Assembly (NCBI RefSeq): GCF_947507565.1
Contig: NC_089190.1
Location: 992,001 to 1,056,000 of the forward strand
Reading direction: 5' to 3'
From: Oscarella lobularis
Lineage: Eukaryota; Porifera; Homoscleromorpha; Homosclerophorida; Oscarellidae
Length of the DNA: 64,000 nucleotides
A model generated the notes under the pieces. That model searched no databases. It worked only from the letters and a program-made list of their open reading frames with translations, and was not told the DNA's origin. Positions 10,690 to 24,200 of the stretch are shown piece by piece. Positions within the stretch are counted from its first letter, which is position 1, and the number at the start of each line of letters is the position of its first letter. The translations under genes and the position numbers were made by a program.

Positions 10690-11477
10690 TCATTGACTTA
10701 GCACTTCACAAAGGCATATATAGAATTTTACTGCGTTCTTGAACATCGAAGCGTCACCATTAACTAACGATCCGTAAATGACTTTGAGGGACGGAAAACG
10801 TTTATCAAAAAAATTCTGTCTTCTGGCCATTCTTTCAGGTGAGCCAGAAAGAGGATCGGCTCCGTATGTACTTGGTCGAGTCAAGTTCCCTCCTGACGTC
10901 TCAAACAGGGAGACTGCTTCGTCGCATGTTGGAATAGCCGAAAAAGGAATTAATCCACAGCATTTATTCTGTGCCATCAGTTCTATGGGTACGCCTTTTC
11001 CTGAAACAAATGAGAATTCATATTAGCATCCAGTTATTTTTGTTCTTGTACCAGGAATTGGGTGGTTATTCCAAGATTGAACAAATACTTGTGCACCATA
11101 ATTTGCTACTGTCATCGACACTCGAGAAACAGCAAAGCGATGATGCAGCAATTCCAAATCAAACTCGTCAGCATCATTCATTTCATTAAGGGCGAGTTTG
11201 ATAGGGTAGTTAATCCGTCGGTTCACTTCCACCCAGACTCGCTCAATGGTATGATTCTAAGAAGCTGATAGTCTCAAGAATGAAAAATTTATAAAATGTC
11301 AGTCACTTTTGCTGAAGACGTTTGAATGAAGGGTCGCCTTGCCGTATTATGCCTATGTTGTCTCAGTATGTCTTGAATGTAGAGTATGAGATAGGGCTCG
11401 CGCCCACAATCAGCTGGACATGCCGGGAACCAGAGGTATTCCCTTTTAAAGTTCCCATTCATTACTGCTGTACTCAT
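10690..11477 (-). pseudogene. Integrase core (DDE-type), 5'-truncated
   Basis: Three exons read on the minus strand: to 11307 from about 11460, 11256-11052, and 11000-10690. The joined reading contains ADCGREPYL, matching the DxGxE around the second catalytic Asp, then SAKNHTIERVWVEV, where the Glu corresponds to the third catalytic residue (compare NxRIERxW of retroviral-type and transposon integrases), then INYPIK and SWNNHPIPGKGVP of the C-terminal part. No zinc-binding N-terminus or first catalytic Asp could be found upstream; the region there is taken up by the RING-like gene. I call it a truncated transposon integrase, with splice sites still intact. Confidence 0.6.
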
Positions 11478-11540
11478 GTGCTGTTTAATTAAGGGTTAGG
11501 GGAAAGCCCGCAAGACATTTTTTTGCCGTCCCTACATCAG

Positions 11541-12070
11541 ATTTAGTTCAGCTCGTATCTTCATCGGACGAAACTGAAGAATACAATCCACCATCAGTGT
11601 CGAAGAAGGCGAAGTTGTCGAATTCTGCACAAGGGTCTGGCAGCATGAGCGACATAGTAGCTTCTTTGGCCAACGTCGAAACAATTGACGACACCCTCAC
11701 TGTTCACACTCTATCGCTGGATCCGCGTGGCAGAATTGAGGATGCCGTTAAGAGGCTGATCTCCGAAAGCTTTCAATGCCTCATCTGTCACGAAAAGCCG
11801 ATGACACCACCACCTGCGGCTGCTTCTTGCTGTCAGCGTCTCGTTGGCTGCAGCGTTTGCGTCAATGAATGGTTCCGTGATGATGAACGTAATGAGGTTC
11901 CGAAGAGATGCCCTTCTTGCAATGGTCCAAATGGAAAGAGGCACTCTTTCATTATTCACGGTATCGACGCATTTCTGAGAGAGGCCAGACGACTTATTCC
12001 ACAAACGCGCAACGTTGTGCGCGAAGTAGAAGATCCTGTTGATGCCACTCCTGAAGAAGAGGCCGAATAA
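11541..12070 (+). CDS. RING-like zinc-binding protein of transposon type, 5' incomplete
   Basis: The open frame extends upstream of the first ATG (11645) to a likely splice acceptor at 11540, and the extra residues (acidic SSSDETEEYNPP, then basic SKKAKL) look genuinely coded, so a first exon is missing or unrecognised. The core carries CLICH, then ASCCQRLVGCSVC, then CPSCNG: a C-x2-C...CC...C-x2-C...C-x2-C arrangement like a RING or related treble-clef finger. The C-terminus is acidic. Proteins of this look are frequent near integrase-like genes in invertebrate genomes. Possible E3 ligase or DNA-binding accessory; no direct evidence. Confidence 0.6.
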
Positions 12071-12281
12071 GTACTGGCACAGGTGGTGTTTGTTATGCAC
12101 GTTGGCATAATTTCTGATTTTCTTGTTTTCCTTTCAGTGCTGTGTTGCACAGAAAAGATCGTTTTTGCGCATGCTGCTTGTTTTGCAATGCATGCGTTGT
12201 TCTAACCTAATGATCTAGAAATAAAAATACAAATACATTCGGACACGTTACCGACAAGTATAAAGTACTGTAACTTAGAAC

Positions 12282-12634
12282 ATACATGAAATCGTTGAAT
12301 TAGAACAAGAAATATTCACATAAAAAATACATTATTACGACAACAAAATTAGAATATAAAAAATTAAAATGACAACAAGGAACTTTCAACATTGAACATG
12401 TACATTACTGTAAATAACAACACAAAAAGTGCAACATAGAAAATACATTTTTGTGAAAATTTGAACATAAAAATTAAAACATAAAAATAGAACAATACAA
12501 TTACAACAAGTCAAATTACAACATGGAAAATGGAACATCAAAATTACAACAAGAAAAATAGAACATCAAAATTACAACAAGAAAAATAGAACAAAGAAAA
12601 CACAAACAGGAAATGGCCGCACGGTACACGCACC
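12282..12634 (-). repeat. Right arm of long terminal inverted repeat
   Basis: Reverse complement of 10123-10479 with only a few differences, mainly at the inner end. The outer end reads CGCACGGTACACGCACC. It lies about 200 bp upstream of the GEN1 start codon, so it may contribute to or disturb that promoter. Confidence 0.9.
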
Positions 12635-12837
12635 GCATAGCATTTCTACTGTTTTACGTTTCTGCTGCATCGGAGAGATGCAGTATAACATAATTAATTA
12701 GTTTACACGCTGCCAATGTTTTGTAGTCCGTAACAATTGCAGCACCTGACGAAAGTGGTACAAAATGAGATCTCCGCCTAGACGCGAGGCGCAAGGCAGC
12801 GCAGCGCATTGCGCAGTGCACTGCGCACTCCAAAAAT

Positions 12838-15083
12838 ATGGGCGTAAATCAGCTATGGCAGATACTGGAGCCAATACGCCAGCGAGTCGGTTTAGAAACG
12901 CTTCGAGGCCGAAGACTGGCGATCGATCTCAGCTGTTGGATTTGCGAAGCCCAGAACGCGAAGGGAATGGCACACACCGTGACAAGTCCCTACCTACGCA
13001 ATCTCTTCTTTCGAATTCACGCGCTAAAGCGACTCGGCGTCAAGCTCGTTTTCGTCGTCGAAAGCTCGACTGTCTGCGAACTGAAATGGGAAACAGTGAG
13101 ACGACGCGTCGAAGAGAGACGACCACCAGCCTTCAACGGCCGACGCGCGGTCGCCGAAATTCGAAAACCGCCGCCAGTGCGAAGGCAACTCAAGCACAAG
13201 ATGGAGAAGGTAGAGAAAACGGGACGAGACGACTATCCTTTGACTCCATAACAGGACCATGTCGTCCTCTTAGTGCGTGCAAATGCTTGATCTGTTGGGA
13301 ATACCTTACGTGCGAGCGACTGGTGAAGCCGAGGCGACCTGCGCCACGTTGAATCTGGCAAACGTAGATATTTTTGAGGCGATATCGATTGTTTTTCTCA
13401 ACCGAATTCTTTTTTTTTTTAGTTGGTTGACGGGTGCGTCACTGAAGATAGTGACACGTTTCTCTATGGAGCACCCGTAGTCTATAGAGGTCTTAGTACC
13501 AATGAGAAGGTATCAAGAGCTCTCTGGGCTTTGCGGCTTTAGCAGAGTTCTATTCTTTTGAGTAGGATCCTCGAGTCGATATCTATACTCTTCGAGACGT
13601 CGAGAAGCGTCTCGGCATGAGTCGTTCTTCTCTAATAGCACTCGCTTTTTTACTCGGCTGTGATTACTGTCCCAAAGGCGTGCCGGGTGTCGGTAGAGAG
13701 AAGGCACTCAAGTGGCTGATGGAGCTCGGAAGCACGAGCCCACTTGAGAGGCACGTTTATCTACCGAGAAGAGTTTTTGTTGTCTATTATACGTTTTGGT
13801 TTAGATTTCGTGCTTGGAATAAGGGCAAGTGCAGTTGATGAGGTTGTGCAGTCCAAATGATGATGTTGTCCACTTTAGGAGACGATCATTGCATTTCATC
13901 AACAGAAAGTTTTATACGACGGTAAACAACGCTGCTCTTTCCTAAGCCTTGTCTCTAAACAAGTGCTTTCTTATTTCTTAGGAAGGCCCTTGCTCTCGAA
14001 GCCTTTCCAGATTCTAGGGTAGGTTTTAGTCGTGTAGCACAAAGGCGAGAGAATAGGCAAACATGCGCTTATTTCTACAGATAATGGACGAGTTTCTTTC
14101 TTCCGTGGAGGCTCATCGGACTTTCGTCGTTCCTCCTTGTCAAAGGCCAAACGTGGAGCGTTCACTTGTAAGCACACGAGATACAGCCGAACCTCAGTTA
14201 CCCAAGACGTACAGGACTTTATTGAAGCACACCTCGGATGGCCTCACAGCTACACGCAGCAAAAGGTAAGCGAGCAGATAACGCGAGACGACTGTGTCTA
14301 CAACTAAATTTTTTAGGTGTTTGAGTTGCTGACGTATTTCGCCATGACGACGACCCAACGGGTCGCAGCTTCTGATTTGGCCCCAGAAAGGTGAACTGGT
14401 ACTCAAGACTCGATGACGCCCATTTGAATCTACTCTTTTCTAAGAATATTGAAGAGTCGAATAGCAAAAGGCGTTGCCGTTTTTGAAGTCGAGTGGCGAG
14501 GACGAGAAGCGGTCAAGATAGGCGACGAAAACGCGACGAAAGACGCCTATTTGGTCACCATAGAAAACGCCGCGGTTTGTTCAAGAAGAAAAATAGTTCA
14601 AAACGTGTGACTATTCGTTCTGCATTCTAGTTGGTCGAAAGAGTGTACCCGAATATTGTCGACGACTTTCGACGGGTCTCGTCGAAGAAGAGAAGTTGGA
14701 AATGTTATGCGTATCGAAAGCGCGTGTTGTTGACGATTCTGTTTATAGACGCGACTCGTTCAAAGAAATGCGACGAACGCCCCCGCGTGGTCCAAACGGC
14801 GACGGCACGCGTCGTGCCCGAAACGATTGTTGTCGTTTCCGATAGCGACGAGGAAGAGGGGGAGTCGCTTATCGTCTTGTCTGACAGCGAGGACGACGGG
14901 AGTCGCGCGAGGGAGTCCCACGTTGATCCATTACCCGATATCGGCAACTTATCGATTCGAGATTCTCGTCAGATTGAAAAGAAGCGCGACGAGACGTCGG
15001 GCTCGCCTCTTCCGCTTAGGGAACGGCTACGACGTCAAAAATGTCTCGATGACAGTCATTTAGGAAAATTCTATAATCTATGA
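12838..15083 (+). CDS. GEN1: GEN1-like Holliday junction resolvase / flap endonuclease
   Basis: XPG/Rad2 family, 545 residues. The N-terminus MGVNQLWQILEPIRQ is the GEN1 form of the XPG N-domain. Catalytic acidic residues are all in place: AIDLS, the two Glu of GEAEA, the Asp pair of TEDSDTFLYGA and LLGCDY, followed by the helix-hairpin-helix KGVPGVG. Exons: 12838-13209, 13274-13363, 13423-13509, 13566-13750, 13805-13833, 13879-13921, 13982-14018, 14081-14167, 14215-14265, 14317-14390, 14445-14574, 14631-15083. The fourth exon seems to use a GC donor (GAG AG|GCACG). The last exon may hide a further intron near 14700-14750. The tail has two short motifs, TIVVVSDSDEEE and LIVLSDSEDD, of the SUMO-interacting type. 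Role inferred from the family: symmetric cleavage of Holliday junctions and flaps. Human GEN1 is longer (about 900 residues), mainly in the tail. Confidence 0.9.
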
Positions 15084-15234
15084 CGAGTGCATGCGAGGTA
15101 GAAATAATTATTATTCGAACCGAGTATTCTTTTTGACGAAAAGATTCATTTAGGTTTGGTCACGAGCGACTACTCTATATGCTAATATCTCACGTTCCTC
15201 GCGTCGTCTGTTTGTGTCTATACACTCCTTCCCA
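15084..15234 (+). promoter_or_regulatory. Short upstream region of receptor X1
   Basis: Only about 150 bp separate the GEN1 stop from the X1 start. The segment GAGTGCATGCGAGGT near 15093 is repeated at about 29385, upstream of paralogue X2, and a TTTTTCTGACGGAAA-like stretch also has a counterpart. This shows that the upstream region was duplicated with the gene; GCATGC could be a binding site. No TATA box is clear. Confidence 0.4.
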
Positions 15235-18200
15235 ATGTCTTCTTCGAAGTGGATCGCCCTTGCGCTCTGTTTCGTTGTCGCTTCTCTTCTCTTTAAGCCG
15301 TCGTCTTCTTGGCGTCGGCGTCGTTGCAATGCCGTCAACTGTCTCTACAGCAATTGGGGTTCTTGGGGCGGCTGCAGTTATTTGACTCGCACGAAAATGC
15401 GCTACCGCTACCAAACGCGAGCTGCATCTTGCGGTGGTCGTTGCTACTACAACGTCAATTCCCAAACTACCAATTGCTGTTTTCCCCAAAAGTGAGTGCA
15501 AGTGGGCGCGTTTCGTGCTGCAGTATCTGAATCCGTCCTTTTCCTCTCGCTCCCAAGTTGCTACTATAACGCTTGGGGTCTGTGGAGCTCGTGCACGAAG
15601 ACGTGCGGCAGTGGAACGCAGACTCGTTCTCGCACCAAGCTGATTACCGAATCCTGCGGCGGTACGTGCAACGACGGCTCGTCGAAAACGCGATCGTGCA
15701 ACACGAACTGTTGTCCTATCAACTGCGTGATGAACTCCTGGGGTTCGTGGTCGACGAACTGTCCGTGCGGCTCGACGACAACGCAGTATCGTTATCGCTA
15801 CGCTTCGCGCGCAGCGTCGTGCGGCGGATCGGGCTGTCCTTCGACGAAGAATAGCAGGCCGAAATCTTGTTCCTGCTGCGCTCAAAATTGCCAGTCGACT
15901 TGGAGCTCGTGGAGTTCGTGCACGGCGATCTGCGGCCGGGGAACTCAAACTCGGACGTTGATCATACAGTCTCCGGCCAGTTGCGGAGGATCTGCTTGTC
16001 CCAGCTCCTCGTCTCAGTCTCAGGCGTGCTCTGGCAGCACCCCAGTAAACTGTCAGGTACGAAAAGTGGTCGTTTTGCGATCCTTTATGGCTTCATGCAT
16101 GGCATTCAGATGAACAGTTGGTCGTCGGGTCCGTGTCGCCCTTATAACGGAAAGTGCGGCAGCGGAACGCTGACTCGTACGCGAAGCGTGGCGGTGAGCG
16201 GCGGCTGCGGCGGTTCGTCGTGCTCGTCGTACTCGACCAGTCAGACGATCGGCTGTTCGTCTGGCTGTTGCGCGGTGAACTGCGCGGTGAACGGTTGGGG
16301 CAGCTGGGGCTCGTGTTCTAGCGACTGCGGCTCTGGTCAAAAGTAAGCGGCAGTCTACGTTCGAACGTGGGAATTCACCGCTTTGTTTCAGGACGAGATC
16401 TCGCTCTGTATCCCGACCGAACCAATGCGGCGGTACGTCGTGTCCGTCTCTGAGCCAATCGACTTCGTGCTCGCAGTATTCGTCGCGCGACTGTTCCGTG
16501 AGCGCTTGGTCCAGCTGGTCGCAGTGCTCTAATCTGTGCGGCTCCGGCACAACGACTCGCACGCGAAGTATAACGTCGCCGGCGTATTGCGGCGGTTCTT
16601 GTCCATCGCTGTCCGAATCGAAAGCGTGCACATCGTATGCGTCGAATCGAGATTGCACAGTAGGAATCGCGCGGACTCGAAGAAGCGTATTGTGATGCAA
16701 ATGTTTTAGGTGAACTCCTGGGGAGCGTGGGGCTCTTGCGATCAAAAGTGTGCTGTCGGAAAGTCTTATCGTTATCGCAGCGTGTCTCAGAGCACCGTCT
16801 GCAGAGGAGCAGCCTGTCCTACTCTATCGGTATAGTGAAATGCACCGTGGGACCTTAAGCCCTCCTAATTCAAATTTGATCTGTTTAGAACTCCAAGTTC
16901 TGTGGACTGAGCAACGGCGGTTGTCAGCACAATTGCAACGGTGGCACTTGCTCGTGCAAGGCCGGCTATTTGCTAAACAGCGACGGTAGAACATGCCGTC
17001 CGCGTGACTGCGGTACACCGACCGTCAAATACTGTCCAAGCGACAAACCGTATCCGTCGAGTTGCGTGTATCCGACGTTTACGTGTCCAAAAGGAACGAC
17101 ATACGGTCAATCGTGCACCCTGCAATGTACGTCCGGTTTCGATCTTCAGAACGGCGGGAACACGATTACGTGTCAGTCTTCCGGCGCTTGGTCGTCATAC
17201 AAGACGAGATACTGCTTGCTTGGCTACAAGAAGCCGACAGACGTATGTGTGCAGTTAGTTTTGTCGGCTCTCTTGTAATAAGCTTTAAATTTGCAGATAT
17301 TGCTGTCTAATGACCGTGTTAACGAAAACGAGAAAGTGGGTCTTGTTGTCGGAGCCTTTACGACTAAAGATCCTAATCTCTTGGATACTCACACTTACAA
17401 ACTGATTGATAGCGCTAGCGGAAAATTCTCCCTCGTCAGTGGCAACTCTTTGACGACCACGTTTACGGCCAACTACGAATCACCGCCAACTAGGTGAACC
17501 TCACGCGGTAGTTTGCGGCTAACGACCCCACGTGCTATTTTTGTCTTGTTCTAGCTACACAATAACGGTGCGCAGCACAGACAACAGAGGCTTATACTTG
17601 GACAAGCAATTCACCATCAGCATCAACGACGTGAACGAAAAACCGACGGCAATAGCGGTACGGTGCATTCTGACGATACGTGAGACGTCTACTTGCGCTT
17701 TTTTCTGCAGCTAAGCAGCTCGTATGTCGACGAGAACAGTGCGAAGGGTACGACAATTGGCACGTTCAAGACGAGCGACGTTGACAGCGGCCAATCGTTC
17801 ACTTATACCCTCTTGGACGACGCCGGCGGTCGATTTGGCGTGACCGGGAATACGCTTAAGGTGGCGGCGTCCAATACTCGTTGCCTGGCCGAAGGTGGCA
17901 GCTTGTGCTTACTCGACTACGAAAAGGCGACGAGCTATACGATCAAGGTTCGGAGCATAGACAACGGGGCGCCACCTCTTTACAAAGACGAGTCGTTTAC
18001 CGTGAATCTGCGAGACGTTAACGATCAGCCTCGAAATCTCCAGCTGTCTGGCTATACGATGAAGGAAAACGCTGCTGTTAATACAGTGATCGGAGACTTG
18101 TCTGCCACGGATGAAGATCCCAAGCAATCGTTAATTTATTCTCTTTCTGACGACGCCAGAGGTCGGTTCGCGCTGAACGCCGCTAATCAGATAGTGCGAA

Positions 18201-21200
18201 AGGCAACGAGCGACAAAATCGACTACGAGACCACAACGAGCTACAAAGTTACAGTGATCGCGACAGATAACGGCAAGCCGCCGATGAAGATGTCCAAGGT
18301 CTTCACTATTGAAATTCTTGACGTGAACGAACCGCCGGTAACGATAACGTTCTCGTCGACGGGAGGCCAGTTGTCTTTTGCCGACGATAGTCCGAACGTA
18401 AACGAGAATTCGGCGAAAGGGGTGACGGTCGGTACGCTGATCGCTTTTGACGCCGACGCGAAGCAGAAGCTTGCGTTTCGACTTGACGACACGGCGGGAA
18501 ATCGATTTGCATTGAAAACGTCCGCTCTTACCTGTACAGCAGTCAATGTCAAGGTACTAAGATGATTGGACCACCATACATCTCGCTAAAAATAGAATAG
18601 ACGCGTTGGCAGACTCTCTTGTACCCTTCTCCATTGTCGTTTCTCTAGAATTTGAAGACGAAATGCACCGTTCCAGTGACCGTAAATGGCGTTCTCAATC
18701 ACGAGGTCGATGCTTTGCATACGATCGTCGTTCGAGTCACCGACCAGCACAGTCTCTTCAAAACGGCTCGATTCTCCGTCAAGATCGTCGACGTGAACGA
18801 TCGACCTCGCGAGATCAAGTTTTCCGGCGGACTTCAGCCGACGGTCAACGAAAACGAGAACGACAAAGCCCTCGGAAGTTTCACGACAACCGACGACGAT
18901 CCGACCGACGTTCACAAGTACACGCTCACCGACTCGGCCGGAGGCCGATTCACGATCAAAGGCAGCACGTTGATGACGACGTCGAGCGCGAACTTGAACT
19001 ACGAAGCCCAAGCGCAATATACGATCACCGTTCGATCAACCGACTCTGGTTCCCCTCCGCTAAACGTCGAAAAGGTCTACACCGTTCAGGTAAAAGATGT
19101 TAACGAAGTACCGACCGACGTCACATTGAAGAACAGTGCCGTCGCCGAGAACAGCGCGATTGATACCGTCGTGGGAACGCTCGCCACAACCGATCCGGAC
19201 AACTTGAAAAGCGTTCGGCAAACGTTCACCTACACGATTATCGACAGCGCCGCGGGTCGGTTCAAAGTGGATAAAGGCGTCGTGAAAGTGGCTCTGTCGA
19301 ATACTCGCTGTCTGGCGTACGGCGGCTCCGAGTGCAAGATTGACTACGAGACTGCGAAGTCGCATAAGATCGTCGTTCGCGTTGTGGACAGTGGGAGTCC
19401 TTCGCTTCAGAAGGACTTTTCCTTGACGATTACCATAACCGATGCCAACGATAAGCCGAGGAATCTTGCCATCGACACGTTTTCGGTCAAGGAAAATGCG
19501 GCACTGAACACGCTCGTGGGGACGTTTACGGCCACCGACGAAGACGCCGGTCAAACTCTTTCGTACAAACTGACGGATGATGACAACGGACTGTTCACCT
19601 TGAAAGGCAAGCAGTTGCTGAAGGCCAAGGCGATCGACTACGAGACGAAAACATCTCACTCTGTCACCGTCGAAGTGGCGGACAGTGGAAACCCGCAGGA
19701 ATCTGTGAGAGTTATTTTAGATCTGTTAGAAATTAGCTTTTTGAGTTTTTGCTTTTGCTTGACAGATGACGAAAAAGTTCACGATCGAAGTCTTGAACGT
19801 GAACGAGCCGCCTGTAACGATACTTTTCAAAGACACCGGCGGCCAGCTGAGCTTCCCCGACAATTTTCCCAAAGTGAACGAAAACACTGCCCCCAAGACA
19901 GTCGTGGGCGCTGTCGAGGGACACGACGAAGATGCTGTGCAAACACTGGCGTTTACGCTAGACGACGATGCCGGCGGACTTTTCCAAGTCTCTAAAGCTG
20001 CAGTTTGTAAGCCTACGAGTCTTATTCCGGTAAAGAACCGCTTTTTTTTGTTTTTTCTTGTGTGGTAGTTTTTCTCTTGTTTCTAGGGCGTCAAAACGGT
20101 GTGCACAGCGGACTTGACGGTGTCGGGTTCCTTGAACTACGAAGGAAACGGCAAACACTCTATCATCGTTCGTGCGACGGACAAAGCGGGACTTTTTATA
20201 GCTACTCGATTCACGATCGTCGTTGTAGACGTCAACGACAAACCTACGGTTAGATGAATCGACGACAATCGCGAATAACGCTTTTAATAGAAGATTTTCT
20301 TGTATTCAAGGCTATTCAATTAGCAGGCGGATCGCCACAGGTCGTCGAAAATAAGAACGGCGCCGTCGTCGGGGGTCTCGTTACGACCGACGACGACACG
20401 TCCCAAAAGCACACCTACAAGTTGATTAACGACGCCGGAGGCCGTTTCGTCGTCGCCGGCGATCAAATAAAAGTGTCCAATTCGGCTAATTTGGACTACG
20501 AGAGCGCCGCTCAGCATACCATCGTTGTCATGTCGACTGACAACGGTTTGCCTGCGAAATCGGTGACGGCGACGTTTAACGTCACTATATTGGACGTGAA
20601 CGAGAAACCGAAGTCGATTGGCATCGACAAGGACAAGGTGCCCGAAAATAGCAATGCTAATGCGATGGTCGGAAAATTATCCACTGTCGATCCGGATAAC
20701 TCTCACAAGGATAGACAGACGTTTTCTTACTCTCTTCTAAACGGGGCGTCGGGTCGTTTTAAACTCGACGGAAACGTCGTCAAGGTTGCTGCATCGAATG
20801 CTCAGTGCTTGGCTCTCGGCGGCAAGGAATGCGTCCTGAATTACGAGGAGAAGAAGACGCATGACATTCTCGTACGATCGACGGACAACGGATCGCCAGC
20901 CATGTCAGTCGACTACGTCGTGACTATTACTTTGACGGACGTCAACGATCGACCGCGCGATCTCGACCTGTCAAACGACAGGGTGTTTGAGAACGAGAAA
21001 GTGGGCAAGGTCGTCGGAAAACTCTCGGCGACGGACGAAGACGCTTCGCAAAAGCTGACGTTTACGTTGCTCGACGACGACAACGGAAGATTTAAGATCA
21101 GCGGCAACGAGCTGCAAAAGGCGATCTCGGCCAACTACGAGACGTCGAAAGCGCACACCGTCATTGTTCAGGTCATGGATAGCGGTAATCCGGCGTTGGC

Positions 21201-24200
21201 GATAAGCAAGAATTTCACGATTGAAGTTCTTGACGTGAACGAGGCTCCTATCAGCATGAACTTCACCGACGATAATGGACAGCTGAAATTTGGCAAAGGC
21301 TATCCTCGAGTTGAAGAACTCTCACCCGTCGGTACGGTCGTAGGCACGATCGTCGCCTTGGATTACGACGAGAAGGAAACGCTCGTTTTCCGTCTCGACG
21401 ACGATGCCAACGGAAGATTTGCGCTCGCAAAGGCCAAGCCCACGTGTCAGATCGTGACTAACCAACCGGTAAAAGAATTCATTGTGAAGCGAACTTTTTT
21501 CAGTGCTGTTTGCGTCTATAGGGAATTAATACCATGTGTTCGACGACGCTCGAAGTGATTGGAGATATTGACCACGAAGCCTTCAATAATCATTACGTGA
21601 CCGTTCGTGCAACTGACTCAAAAGGCCTGTTCTTCACGCAGAAGTTCAGGGTCGATATAGTCGACGTCAACGACGTGCCTCATGTAAGTACTGTAGGAAG
21701 AGTGTTATAAAATACATGAAATTATTTTTCTTTGTGTAGGACATACTGCTCAGTGTCAGTGAAGTGAAAGAGAATTTGAATGATCAGATGATCGGCAAGT
21801 TCACGACCGACGACCAAGACACATCGCACTCGCACACGTACCGTCTCATTGACGACGCTGGTAATCGCTTCGTCCTCAAGACAGACGTCTTGTACACGAC
21901 GTCCAACGCAAATTTGAACTTCGAGTCGCAAAGCGAGTTCAACGTCACGGTTCGATCAACCGACGACGGTGTGCCGCCTCTGTTTCGCGAGGAGACGTTT
22001 CTTATTACTGTTCTCGACGTCAACGAAAAGCCGACGTCCATATCGTTGTCCAATTCAAATGTGATCGCCGTGTAGTGACGATAAAAGAAATTCCATTGAT
22101 TTCTTTCGTTTCCAGATCGCAGAAAATTCTCCAGTGAATGCCGGAGTGGGTGTCTTGACGGTGATCGATCCGGACAATCTGGGTCCGGCTGGCGCGTGGC
22201 AGACTCACACGTGCACTGCTACTGACAATGCCGGGGGAAGATTTGTTGTGCAGACGAATACTCTTCAGGCATGCAATCATTTTCTGCTGATCTCTTTGTA
22301 CTCTATATTCTCCTCTAGGTCGCTTCTGCCAACCTGAATTTTGAAGTGAATCCGACTTGGCCGGTTGTTGTGCGTTGTGTTGACAGCGGTGTTCCGTCGC
22401 TCTCGATGGATCAGAAATTCGTCATTAACGTTACGGACGTCGACGAGCTTCCTACAGCTATCCTCATGCATAATGGAACAGTCGAGGAAAATCTTCCCGC
22501 TGGCCAATTGGCGGCGAAGTTCTCGACCGTCGATCCGGACAATGAAGTGAAAGATAGACAGGTACGTACTGAGAGGGGCAAAAGACGTGATCATTTATCT
22601 CGCTTTGTTAGTCTTTCACGTATACCCTCAAAAACGTGCCGGCCGACTTTCCCTTCCAACTTTCCGGTGACGAACTCAAAACGACTAGACCTCTCGACTT
22701 CGAAGCGAACCCCTCATGGAAACTCGATGTTGAAACGACCGACGACAGCGGTTTATCAATTACCGACTCTTTCCAAATAACTGTCATCAACGTCAACGAT
22801 CCGCCGACGGGCGTGGACTTGACCGGATCGAGCTCGACGCCTGAAAACAGTCCAGGCGGAACGTACGTGGGCACCTTGAACGCCGAAGACGAGGACGTCA
22901 AAGACAGTCATACGTTTAACATCACGTTCGTTTTTCCTGGACCGAGCCTTCTCTCTCCTGACAAGGCCGTGTCTGGTTTGTTTGATGTGGACTCATCGAA
23001 GGGCACACTAACCGTGGCAATGGGGGCTCAGTTGGATTACGAGTCTGTTGAGGAGTACACCATCGAGGTGACTACGATCGATTCGGGTAGCCTGTCCTTT
23101 ACTGGGCCCGTTACGGTCAATATTTCGGACGTGAACGAAAGACCGACGAATATTACTCTGTCAAATAATCAGGTAGCACTGTCGCGGGATCTTTTATGCA
23201 CAGTCGAGTTTAGGTTTTTCAGATTAGCGAAGGCGATTCTGAGGACACGATTATCGGCGATCTAGTTGTTTCCGATCCCGACAACGAGTACGAGGATCGT
23301 CAAGAACACACGTGTGTTGTTTTGGACTTTCCAGACGAACCATTCCAGGTAAAATTGACGACAGTAAAGTTTACCTTGGGAAATTAGTCGTTTTTGTTTT
23401 TACAGGTTGCCAATCAAACATCTCTGATCGTCGCTGACGATTCGCTCAATTTCGAACAAGAATCGCTTCACACCATTGACGTAAGCAGTTGTCAAGGATG
23501 CTGTCTTAGGAAATGAAGTTAAACTTTTTATTCTAGGTTCGTTGTCGTGATGACGGCGTTCCAACGATGTTTGTCGACAAGCAATTTAACATAGTCGTCA
23601 ACGACGTCAACGAAGCGCCGATTCTCGTCGGACTTACCAAGAGCAGTGTGGATGAAAACCTCAGTCCCGGCGCTCTAGTGGGCCTCTTCACGTCCATGGA
23701 TCCGGACAACGAAGGCGGCTGGAGGCAGAACGTGACGTACGTCTTGAACGGCATGATCGCTCCTTTTGTTATCAACGGCACTGGATTGGTAACGACGATG
23801 ACTTTCGACTACGAAAAGAACTCGAGCTACTCGATCAATGTGACGGCAACTGATACCGGCAATCCGCCTGCTAGTACGTCGGTGAAAATCACAATCAACG
23901 TTACCGACGTCAACGATCGGCCAACGCAGATTACGTTTAACAGCAGCGGCCTGAAAGAAAACTCTCCAGGCGATACGTTCGTTGGAGAGCTCGGTACCGT
24001 TGATGAAGATATGGGTCAAACCCATGTGTATTCCATTATACCAGACGGACATATAGAGAGTAGGTGCTCAGCGTTGAGTGCGTTCTGTCTACTGACGCTC
24101 TTCTGTAGAAATATTCTATATCGACGGAAAGAAGCTGATGTTGTCAAGCGGAAGCAAAGTGGACTTCGAAACAGAAAGCACGTACACAGTGGCTGTAAAG

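Larger units (their letters stand above)
10123..12634. mobile_element. Non-autonomous or decayed DDE-integrase element with ~355-bp inverted repeats
   Basis: Two nearly identical inverted arms enclose about 1.8 kb that holds the C-terminal half of an integrase-like gene (minus) and a small RING-like gene (plus). Neither belongs to neighbouring pathways, and both are of types known from uncharacterised animal transposon-related proteins. The integrase lacks its N-terminal half, so the copy should not move on its own. The high arm identity points to recent insertion or gene conversion. The bases between 10480 and 10690 are AT-rich with a TTTA run and no gene. Confidence 0.65.

Noticed and set aside
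10123-12634. Retroviral or LTR-retrotransposon origin of the inverted-repeat element
   Set aside because: The repeats are inverted, not direct, and there is no reverse transcriptase, gag or tRNA primer site; only integrase-core similarity.
15190-16745. Arg/Ala-rich minus-strand open frames of 230-300 codons over the TSP1 exons (also at 29550-30443)
   Set aside because: They arise because codon choice in Cys/Ser/Gly-rich TSP1 exons leaves the other strand without stops; they cross splice sites of the real genes.
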